Assembly: GCA_050014815.1 (NCBI GenBank)
Contig: JBEKCP010000418.1
Location: 1 to 5,561, forward strand
Source: JBEKCP01 sp050014815
GTDB taxonomy: Bacteria > Planctomycetota > Planctomycetia > Pirellulales > Thermoguttaceae
DNA: 5,561 bases
Direction of reading: 5' to 3'
A model generated the notes under the pieces. That model was given only the letters and a program-made list of their open reading frames with translations. It searched no databases and was not told the DNA's origin. The position numbers and the translations under genes are program-made. Shown in pieces: positions 1 to 4,576 of this stretch; within the stretch, counting starts at the first letter, position 1, and every line of letters starts with the position of its first letter.

Positions 1-1452
1 ATGAACCACGCCGGCGGCCTCAAGAAGAGCCTCATTGTCGTCCTCAACGACAACAAGATGTCGATCTGCCCGCGGGTCGGCGGCCTCGCCAAATCGCTCG
101 ACCGCCTCCGGATGAACGCCCTCTACACCGGCCTGAAGGCCGAGGTCCAGAAGCTGCTCACCCGGGTACCCGTCCTGGGCGACCCCGCCGAGCGGTTCCT
201 CCATCAGCTCAAGGACGCCATGAAGGCGGGGCTGGTCGGCGGCATGTTCTTCCAGGACCTGGGCTTCAGCTACCATGGCCCCGTCGATGGTCACGACATC
301 CCCCAGTTGCAGAAGTACCTCGGCATGGCGCGGCAGGTCAAGGGGCCGGTACTCTTGCACGTGGTGACCGAAAAGGGGCACGGCTTCGAGCCTGCCGAGG
401 AGGACCCCGCTTCCTTCCACACCCCCGCCCCCTTCTCCCACGCGGACGGCGAGGTGGCCTTCCGGGTCAACGGCACGCGATCCTACACCCACGTCGTGCG
501 GGACGTGCTGTTGGAGCGGATGCGGGCCGACCGCCGGGTCGTGGTCATCACGGCGGCCATGTGCCAGGGCAACATGCTCGAGCCGGTCCGCAACGAGTTC
601 CCCGAGCGGTTCTTCGACGTCGGCATCTGCGAGTCGCACGCCGTGGCGCTGGCCGGCGGTCTGGCCAAGGCGGGATTACGGCCGGTGGTGGATATCTACA
701 GCACCTTCCTCCAGCGGAGCTACGACCAGATCTTCCAGGAACTCTCGCTGCAGGACCTGCCGGTGCTGCTCTTGTTGGACCGTGCGGGCGTGGTCGGGCC
801 GGATGGCCCCACGCACCACGGCGTCTTCGACCTGACGTATCTCCGCCCGCTGCCCAACCTGGTCGTCATGGCCGCCGGCGATGCGGAGGACCTGGCGTTG
901 ATGGTGCCCTGGGCCCTGGGGCACAACCACCCGACGGCGATCCGCTATCCTAAGACGGCCATCGATCGGGTCCCCCGCCGGGTTGCCCCCATCGAGCTCG
1001 GCAAGGCCGAGGTGCTCCGCCAGGGGGCCGACGGCGCCATCGTCGCGTGCGGCACGCTCCTGGACTGCTGCATCGAGGCCGCCACACGCCTGGCCGAGGA
1101 AGGGCTCGACCTCCGCGTCATCAACGCCCGGTTCATCAAACCGCTGGATGGAACGACGATCTTGGCGGCGGTCCAGGAGTGCCCGTGGGTCGTGACGGTC
1201 GAGGAGGGGGCCCTGATGGGCGGCTTCGGCAGCGCGGTCCTCGAGGCCGCCGCCGAGATGGGGCTGGATGCCAGCCGGGTCCGACGCCTGGGCATCCCCG
1301 ATCGCTTCGTCGAGCACGGCGATCGCAACGAACTGCTGGCCGAGTTGGGCCTCCATGCCCAGGGCATCGCCGATGCCTGCCGTGCCCTGGCAGCCGGGGC
1401 CGCAGGAGTCTCCCCTCGCCCTGGGTCTAAGGTCTTAGGTCTTAGGTCTTAG
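1..1452 (+). CDS. dxs: 1-deoxy-D-xylulose-5-phosphate synthase, 5'-truncated by window edge
   Basis: DXS is a cytoplasmic thiamine-diphosphate enzyme that condenses pyruvate with glyceraldehyde 3-phosphate to give DXP, the entry step of the MEP isoprenoid pathway. The 483 visible residues align with the family from the NHAG segment onward: the NDNxMSI cofactor-binding segment (residues 17-23), YHGPVDGHD (91-99), the pyrimidine-binding domain from about residue 161 with DVGICESHAV carrying the expected catalytic Glu, YSTFLQRSYDQIFQ, DRAGVVGPDGPTHHGVFDL, and a transketolase C-terminal domain from about 332 with EEGALMGGFGSAVLE. DXS is normally about 620-640 residues, so roughly 160 N-terminal residues, including the GDG motif, lie upstream. 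The ATG at base 1 is an internal Met (family: EAMNHAG), not the start. The last residues (about GSKVLGLRS) are encoded by a heptamer tandem repeat shared with the convergent antitoxin gene, so the tail is probably non-functional. Confidence 0.97.
   Translation: MNHAGGLKKSLIVVLNDNKMSICPRVGGLAKSLDRLRMNALYTGLKAEVQKLLTRVPVLGDPAERFLHQLKDAMKAGLVGGMFFQDLGFSYHGPVDGHDIPQLQKYLGMARQVKGPVLLHVVTEKGHGFEPAEEDPASFHTPAPFSHADGEVAFRVNGTRSYTHVVRDVLLERMRADRRVVVITAAMCQGNMLEPVRNEFPERFFDVGICESHAVALAGGLAKAGLRPVVDIYSTFLQRSYDQIFQELSLQDLPVLLLLDRAGVVGPDGPTHHGVFDLTYLRPLPNLVVMAAGDAEDLALMVPWALGHNHPTAIRYPKTAIDRVPRRVAPIELGKAEVLRQGADGAIVACGTLLDCCIEAATRLAEEGLDLRVINARFIKPLDGTTILAAVQECPWVVTVEEGALMGGFGSAVLEAAAEMGLDASRVRRLGIPDRFVEHGDRNELLAELGLHAQGIADACRALAAGAAGVSPRPGSKVLGLRS
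1424..1451. repeat. Four-unit heptamer tandem repeat at convergent gene ends
   Basis: Units are GGTCTAA (1424-1430), then GGTCTTA three times (1431-1437, 1438-1444, 1445-1451); a decayed fifth unit follows (GGTTTTG). Each perfect unit plus the next base contains TAG on the plus strand and TAA on the minus strand. Seven is not a multiple of three, so successive units put these stops in successive frames. The dxs stop (1450-1452) and the antitoxin stop (complement 1435-1437) both lie in the array. Confidence 0.9.
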
Positions 1453-1791
1453 GTTTTGCTTTCGGCCCCGTTTCGACCCAGGCCGCTTCCGTTTCAGAGC
1501 AGCCTCAATCCGTTCGATCGTCCGCACGTTGGGTTTGTGCTTGCCGGATTCCAAGCGAGAAAGCGTCTCTTGGCGGATCCCCGCCAATTTGGCCAATTGA
1601 GCCTGGGTCAGGCCGCGCTGCCGTCGTTCCCTGATAATGTCCCTCGCAATCGAAGCGCGCAGGAATGGCAACGCTTCGCAAGTGCCCTGCTCGTCGATCG
1701 GCGGGAAGTCCGGCCCTTCGATGGCTGCAAGTTCGGCCTCGGGGATCAGAACAAACCGGGTGCCCATGATCTCGATCGTAGTTCTACTCAT
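1435..1791 (-). CDS. XRE-family helix-turn-helix antitoxin
   Basis: This 118-residue protein is the likely antitoxin and autoregulator of a type II toxin-antitoxin pair. An N-terminal segment of about 45 residues (TIEIMGTRFVLIPEAELAAIE) resembles the short strand-helix part found in front of many antitoxin HTH domains. A typical XRE/Cro-like HTH follows at about 47-100 (RDIIRERRQRGLTQAQLAKLAGIRQETLSRLESGKHKPNVRT region), with LTQAQLAKLAGI and the recognition helix QETLSRLESG. The tail is very basic. I chose ATG 1791 because it overlaps the toxin stop by 8 bases (ATGAGTAG) and has AGGGA 8 bases upstream; an in-frame TTG at 1812 would add 7 residues but is less likely. Binding of DNA and of the toxin is inferred from family and gene order. 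The C-terminus (about NLRPKT) is encoded by the heptamer repeat. Confidence 0.9.
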   Translation of the reverse strand: MSRTTIEIMGTRFVLIPEAELAAIEGPDFPPIDEQGTCEALPFLRASIARDIIRERRQRGLTQAQLAKLAGIRQETLSRLESGKHKPNVRTIERIEAALKRKRPGSKRGRKQNLRPKT

Positions 1792-2029
1792 AGAATCTGT
1801 CCCTATGTCCAATTTGCTCGATGATGACGGCGTTATCGACTACCCGAAACAGCATTCGGAAATCCCCGGTTCGCAAGCGATACCGGCCGGCAAGCTTTCC
1901 TCGCAACGGTTTGGCTCCGCTTACGTTTGGCCATTTCTCCAGTCGTTCCAACAGGTCATACATCCTCGCCCGAATCGACTTGGGGAGTTGCGCAAGCTGT
2001 TCTCGGGCAGTTGCAGTACGCCGGACCAT
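1784..2029 (-). CDS. RelE/ParE-family toxin
   Basis: This 81-residue basic protein has the size and pattern of a RelE/ParE-superfamily toxin. N-terminal helices (about 5-33, REQLAQLPKSIRARMYDLLERLEKW) are followed by the family's strand-rich core, with PLRGKLAGRYRLRTGDFRMLFRV at about 41-63 and a final IGHRDRFYE at 73-81. Conserved basic and aromatic positions are present (Lys40, Arg43, Lys45, Arg51, Arg53, Arg58, His75, Arg76, Tyr80), so the gene looks intact. Known relatives cleave mRNA at the ribosome (RelE, HigB) or inhibit gyrase (ParE); the sequence alone does not decide, though the GxYRLRxGDFR...GHR pattern is more RelE-like. The toxin precedes the antitoxin, as in HigBA operons, and their 8-base overlap suggests coupled translation. 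A stop codon lies two codons upstream of the ATG, which limits longer starts. Confidence 0.92.
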   Translation of the reverse strand: MVRRTATAREQLAQLPKSIRARMYDLLERLEKWPNVSGAKPLRGKLAGRYRLRTGDFRMLFRVVDNAVIIEQIGHRDRFYE

Positions 2030-2035
2030 CGCTCA

Positions 2036-2064
2036 ATTATGACGTATTATGACAAAAAAGTCGA
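2036..2064 (-). promoter_or_regulatory. Candidate toxin-antitoxin promoter with direct-repeat operator
   Basis: Read on the minus strand, a -35-like TCGACT (2064-2059) is separated by 17 bases from a -10-like CATAAT (2041-2036). The plus strand shows an exact 8-base direct repeat ATTATGAC at 2036-2043 and 2046-2053, spaced 10 bases (about one helical turn), so it could be an operator for the XRE antitoxin. Transcription would start about at the toxin ATG, giving a leaderless or nearly leaderless message. This is inference from consensus matching only. Confidence 0.4.
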
Positions 2065-2168
2065 GCGGGCGCGGTAACCCTAAAACCCTTGGGGGGCCCC
2101 CGGGAAGCCGCCCTTCGTAGGAAGCCCGTGCGTCTTTCGCGCGTTGCCTAAGGCCGTACGCCACCATG
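2065..2168. other. Intergenic stretch without a visible gene
   Basis: No reading frame here resembles a protein. The only clear structure is a perfect palindrome of five G then five C at 2092-2101 in a GC-rich patch. Short open frames that run through it end in the adjacent palindromic element and look like chance translations. Confidence 0.5.
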
Positions 2169-2272
2169 CTTTGGAGTGCGGCGATTTGTCGCCGCTTTCT
2201 TGTGTCTCGCGGCGTCGGGCGTTAATCCGCAGCTTTCCGCGAAAAGCGGCGACAAGTCGCCGCACTCCAAAG
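2169..2272. repeat. Nested palindromic (REP/MITE-like) element
   Basis: Two 30-base arms (2169-2198 and 2243-2272) are reverse complements with a single mismatch (T2184 on the left against G2257 on the right). Each arm is itself a hairpin built on GCGGCGA...TCGCCGC: 2179-2196 on the left, with a T-G wobble near the loop, and 2246-2263 on the right, a perfect 8-bp stem with a 2-base loop. The 44-base centre has no gene. The layout matches paired REP-like units or a non-autonomous element mobilised in trans. The apparent small ORFs crossing it on either strand share peptide strings because of the symmetry and should not be annotated as proteins. Confidence 0.85.
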
Positions 2273-2288
2273 GCGGGCGGACCCTAAA

Positions 2289-2307
2289 CGGGCGTCAGCG
2301 ACGCCCG
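2289..2307. repeat. Short perfect hairpin (8-bp stem, 3-base loop)
   Basis: CGGGCGTC (2289-2296) pairs exactly with GACGCCCG (2300-2307) around the loop AGC. It lies 16 bases after the larger palindromic element and has no T-tract, so a small interspersed repeat is more likely than an intrinsic terminator. Confidence 0.6.
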
Positions 2308-2334
2308 GTGCCCGGTTGTTCTTGTCGACTCGCA

Positions 2335-2437
2335 GCAAGTTCCGTGGCAAGTTCCGGGGACGCATCACCGAATTCACGCGGCAGAGGGGCCAGTAACGGA
2401 TGTTTGAGCGTAGAATTGATCTACTGGAGAAGCACTG
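2335..2437. other. Upstream region of the DUF2283 gene with a short direct repeat
   Basis: GCAAGTTCCG occurs twice, at 2335-2344 and 2347-2356, with a 12-base period. TAGAAT at 2411-2416 resembles a -10 box, but no convincing -35 box stands 16-18 bases before it. GGAG (2426-2429) is the ribosome binding site of the next gene. No gene is visible between 2308 and 2437. Confidence 0.4.
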
Positions 2438-2659
2438 ATGGCCAAACGGCTGATTGTCCAATGCGACCGCAAGGGGAACACGCTTAGCGTGTGGTTCACC
2501 GACCCGAAGAAAGAACACGTCTGCCAGGAGACCGACGACGACGTGGTACTGGTGAAGGATCGCCGCGGCCAAGTCATCGGATTCGAGCGGCTGAACTTCC
2601 TCTCGCCGAAACAGCAGAAGGATGAGGTGAGCATTCCCGTCGAAGTCCAGATGGCCTGA
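2438..2659 (+). CDS. DUF2283 family small protein
   Basis: This 73-residue protein matches the pattern of DUF2283, a small beta-rich family of unknown function. The core runs from about residue 13 to 53: GNTLSVWFTD, then an acidic ETDDDVVLVKDRRGQVIGFERLNF segment, equivalent to the family's strand, 'DDDVVLxxDxxGxVVGFExLN' and end pattern. The start is supported by GGAG 8 bases before the ATG. There is no signal peptide or membrane segment, so it is probably cytoplasmic. Members are often found near DUF4258 proteins or other toxin-antitoxin genes; no DUF4258 partner is visible directly upstream or downstream, and the nearby RelE/XRE pair is on the opposite strand about 400 bp away. The gene therefore looks solitary, and its function is unknown. 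Confidence 0.82.
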   Translation: MAKRLIVQCDRKGNTLSVWFTDPKKEHVCQETDDDVVLVKDRRGQVIGFERLNFLSPKQQKDEVSIPVEVQMA

Positions 2660-2738
2660 AACGTTGCGGCCGGGGGACGCGCACGGTCGCCTCATGCCCG
2701 CGACCGCCGGCGAGTCGCTGCGGGCGGGGGCTTAGGCA

Positions 2739-2876
2739 TTAGCCCGGATTATTCATGGCCAAACACTAGACCGAAGCGCAAGCGAGGGACTGCCAACGAG
2801 TTGCCCTCGCTTGCGCGTCGGGCTAGTGTCGAGCACACTGCGCCCCTATGCCGTGCCCATGAATAATCCGGGTTAA
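2739..2876. mobile_element. MITE-like element with nested inverted repeats
   Basis: Terminal arms 2739-2760 and 2855-2876 match as inverted repeats at 20 of 22 positions, with a perfect 16-base core (2743-2758 against 2857-2872, CCCGGATTATTCATGG). Inside lies a second inverted repeat, 2763-2788 against 2804-2829, pairing at 24 of 26 positions around a 15-base loop; this would make a very stable hairpin. The 138-bp unit has no coding capacity, so any movement would depend on a transposase elsewhere. The outer ends read TTAG and TTAA; no clear target-site duplication can be assigned. The inner palindrome may be a separate repeat inserted into the outer one. Confidence 0.78.
2763..2829. repeat. 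Inner 26-base-arm hairpin of the MITE-like element
   Basis: Left arm 2763-2788 and right arm 2804-2829 pair at 24 of 26 positions. The 15-base loop contains a small CAAC/GTTG pairing (2794-2797 with 2800-2803). If transcribed, it would fold into a long RNA stem. No T-run follows, so it is not a standard intrinsic terminator. Confidence 0.75.
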
Positions 2877-2926
2877 ACCCCCCGAAAGTCTGGGTTCCGG
2901 CCGGCCCCTCGGGTTGCTACGGGCCG

Positions 2927-2955
2927 TTGCATTTGCAGCGCGGATCGGATAAAAT
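2927..2955 (+). promoter_or_regulatory. Candidate sigma-70-type promoter for the HEAT-like/pilin/nadK run
   Basis: TAAAAT (2950-2955) matches the -10 consensus at five of six positions. It stands 17 bases after TTGCAT (2927-2932), a weak -35 box that keeps TTG. Transcription would begin near 2962, about 40 bases before ATG 3002. The site lies just right of the MITE-like element and before three same-strand genes with short gaps. Confidence 0.45.
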
Positions 2956-3001
2956 GCCGGATTAGTGAGACAGGGCGAGGCTGGCGTCGGGCGTGCGTCG
3001 A

Positions 3002-3529
3002 ATGGAACGTTCAAAACTACTCTTTGCCGTCGCTGGCATTCTCCTGCTAGTGGTCGTCCTCTTCTACGGATGGCGATGGTTCTCCTCGTCTCCACGGGAG
3101 CGCTCGGCGGACGAGTTGGCCCAGGCCGCGCTCGGCGCGAGCACCCCGGAAGAGCGGGCGACCGCCGCGGCGGAGTTGATTGCACGAGGCTGGCCCGCCC
3201 TCCAGCAGATGCAGCGGGTCGTCCGCGAGAGCAAGGTCCCCGAGGTCCGCGCGATGATGATTCAGGGCCTGAGCGGGCAGCGGGATTATGACAGCATGCC
3301 GGTGTTCCTGGACGGCCTGGACGATCCGGCCCTGGTCGTCCGGGTGCGATCGGCGGCAGCCGTCCGGCGCATCGAGTGTTTCGATGCCGAATACCAACCC
3401 GAGGACCCGCCCGAGAAGCGCCAACCGGCCGTCAAGGCGCTCCGCGACAATTGGGAGCGACTTCGCAACGCGCCGGGGTTCGCGCGGGCCCGGGCGACAC
3501 TGATAGAATCGCGACAGAACAGCCAATAA
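3002..3529 (+). CDS. Single-pass membrane protein with HEAT-like helical repeats
   Basis: This 175-residue protein is not one I can name. Residues 5-24 (KLLFAVAGILLLVVVLFYGW) form one hydrophobic segment after a short basic start, which suggests a membrane anchor with the rest outside the cytoplasm. From about 36 to 125 it is helical and Ala/Leu/Arg-rich, with HEAT-like helix pairs: TPEERATAAAELIARGWPALQQM, then VPEVRAMMIQGLSG and MPVFLDGLDDPALVVRVRSAAAVRRI, where the paired Asp-Pro and the Arg-Ala pattern are typical of HEAT/PBS repeats. HEAT repeats usually bind other proteins. I chose ATG 3002; an in-frame GTG at 2993 would add three residues, and neither has a strong ribosome binding site. 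The next gene, a pseudopilin, begins 29 bases after the stop, so a shared transcript and a role at the cell envelope are possible but inferred. Confidence 0.8.
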   Translation: MERSKLLFAVAGILLLVVVLFYGWRWFSSSPRERSADELAQAALGASTPEERATAAAELIARGWPALQQMQRVVRESKVPEVRAMMIQGLSGQRDYDSMPVFLDGLDDPALVVRVRSAAAVRRIECFDAEYQPEDPPEKRQPAVKALRDNWERLRNAPGFARARATLIESRQNSQ

Positions 3530-3546
3530 CCTATTCTATTTCCATC

Positions 3547-3552
3547 GAGGAG
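3547..3552 (+). promoter_or_regulatory. Strong ribosome binding site of the pseudopilin gene
   Basis: GAGGAG stands 6 bases before ATG 3559. It is the best Shine-Dalgarno match in the window and fixes the start; the neighbouring nadK and HEAT-like genes lack a comparable site, which suggests stronger translation of the pilin. Confidence 0.7.
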
Positions 3553-3558
3553 TGAGCC

Positions 3559-4554
3559 ATGCGTACCCAAGTGCGGCGGGCGTTTACCCTCATTGAATTG
3601 CTGGTCGTCATCGTCATCATCGGCATGTTGATGGGCCTTCTGCTGCCGGCGGTCCAAGCGGCCCGCGAGGCGGCACGCAAAACGCAATGCGCCAACAACC
3701 TGTCCGAGATCGGCCGGGCCTATTCGGCCTACTACGCGAAGTACGGCGCCGGCAAGCCTCTCCTGCCCGGCGAGTGGACCGGCAAGTTAGCGGCGGACCT
3801 GGAACAGCAGTTGAGCATGTATATATGTCCTGATGACAAAGACCCCGTTGCGTATAATGGCTCTCTGTCTGATTACATCTTCCGCGTCCCGAACGACAAC
3901 TTGACGATCCCGCTTCAGCCCAGCCCGGGCACGTTCTGTTATCTTGCCACCCCGGCGCAGATCCAGAAGCAAGGCGTAACGCTGCCAACGCCCCAAAGCT
4001 ACATGATCATTTTGGAGGATCTGTCCTTCAGCACAGGCTACGACCAGACCATCCTGGTGGTTCCGCAAGCTGACGGGACGCTCCAGTGTACGACTTACGG
4101 GCCGCAACCGGGGAACAGCCCCTCCTATCAGCACGTGTTGTGGGGGCCCCCCAACAACACCGTGATCTTCGCCAATTTCAAAGGGCCGGGGCACAAGTGG
4201 ACGGTCGGCGGGGCGACGCGGACGAGCTACGGCGTCAACGGGCATTGCAACAAGTTTCTGCAGGACAGCCAGAAACTCCTCTTTGTCGAATACTGCCAGG
4301 CGGTGGCCAACGTCGTCGGCAGTTCGGCGCCGGACCTGACCAACACGACCTTGCAATACTTGCCGAACACCACGCAGACGGCGCCGCAGTGGGGCGGTTG
4401 GGGCGGCAGCCGCGCCCGTCACGGCCGCATGATGAATGTGCTCTATGGCGACGGCCACGTTGACACGGTGTCGCCCGCGACCATCAACCCGTCGATTGCC
4501 ACGATCCACGACGAGTTCTGGAAGCCGCTGTCCGATCCGCCGCTTGCGCCGTGA
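3559..4554 (+). CDS. DUF1559 pseudopilin (prepilin N-terminus, H-X9-DG C-terminus)
   Basis: This 331-residue protein belongs to the DUF1559 family, which is greatly expanded in Planctomycetota; its function is not settled. The N-terminus is a type II/IV prepilin signal: an 8-residue basic leader MRTQVRRA, then FTLIELLVVIVIIGMLMGLLLPA with Glu at mature position 5, continuing into the hallmark VQAAREAARKTQCANNL. Prepilin peptidase would cut before the Phe; the residue before the cut is Ala rather than the more usual Gly. The middle (about 45-280) is probably a beta-rich globular domain outside the membrane. Near the end, His288, nine residues, then Asp298-Gly299 (NVLYGDGHVD) form the H-X9-DG motif. 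Length is ordinary for the family. A strong ribosome binding site fixes the start. nadK begins 22 bases after the stop. A role as a surface or secretion pseudopilin is inferred from the signal. Confidence 0.95.
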   Translation: MRTQVRRAFTLIELLVVIVIIGMLMGLLLPAVQAAREAARKTQCANNLSEIGRAYSAYYAKYGAGKPLLPGEWTGKLAADLEQQLSMYICPDDKDPVAYNGSLSDYIFRVPNDNLTIPLQPSPGTFCYLATPAQIQKQGVTLPTPQSYMIILEDLSFSTGYDQTILVVPQADGTLQCTTYGPQPGNSPSYQHVLWGPPNNTVIFANFKGPGHKWTVGGATRTSYGVNGHCNKFLQDSQKLLFVEYCQAVANVVGSSAPDLTNTTLQYLPNTTQTAPQWGGWGGSRARHGRMMNVLYGDGHVDTVSPATINPSIATIHDEFWKPLSDPPLAP

Positions 4555-4576
4555 GACCCCAAGCAGACCTTCCGCC

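Noticed and set aside
676..1356. 226-codon minus-strand frame antisense to dxs
   Set aside because: dxs on the plus strand is unambiguous, and the minus-strand product has no family features.
1424..1458. Heptamer array considered as a CRISPR or telomere-like repeat
   Set aside because: Units are only 7 bases and directly adjacent with no spacers, and there are four of them, so it is a simple tandem repeat.
1792..1812. Upstream TTG start adding seven residues to the antitoxin
   Set aside because: ATG 1791 has a well-placed AGGGA and the overlapping stop/start arrangement with the toxin, so the TTG is less likely.
2080..2265. 61-codon minus-strand frame near the palindromic element
   Set aside because: Its N-terminal peptide mirrors that of the plus-strand frame because the element is symmetrical; it is not a separate gene.
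2176..2487. 103-codon plus-strand frame ahead of and into the DUF2283 gene
   Set aside because: It starts inside the left arm of the palindromic element, runs through repeats and overlaps the well-supported DUF2283 start in another frame; its peptide is repeat translation.
2696..2725. Possible terminator hairpin after the DUF2283 gene
   Set aside because: GCCCGC and GCGGGC can pair, but the stem is short or bulged and no T-tract follows; such pairing is common by chance in this GC-rich stretch.
4436..4576. In-frame upstream extension of nadK
   Set aside because: It overlaps the conserved H-X9-DG end of the pilin gene in another frame, and its residues are Arg/Ser/Pro-rich and unlike NadK.
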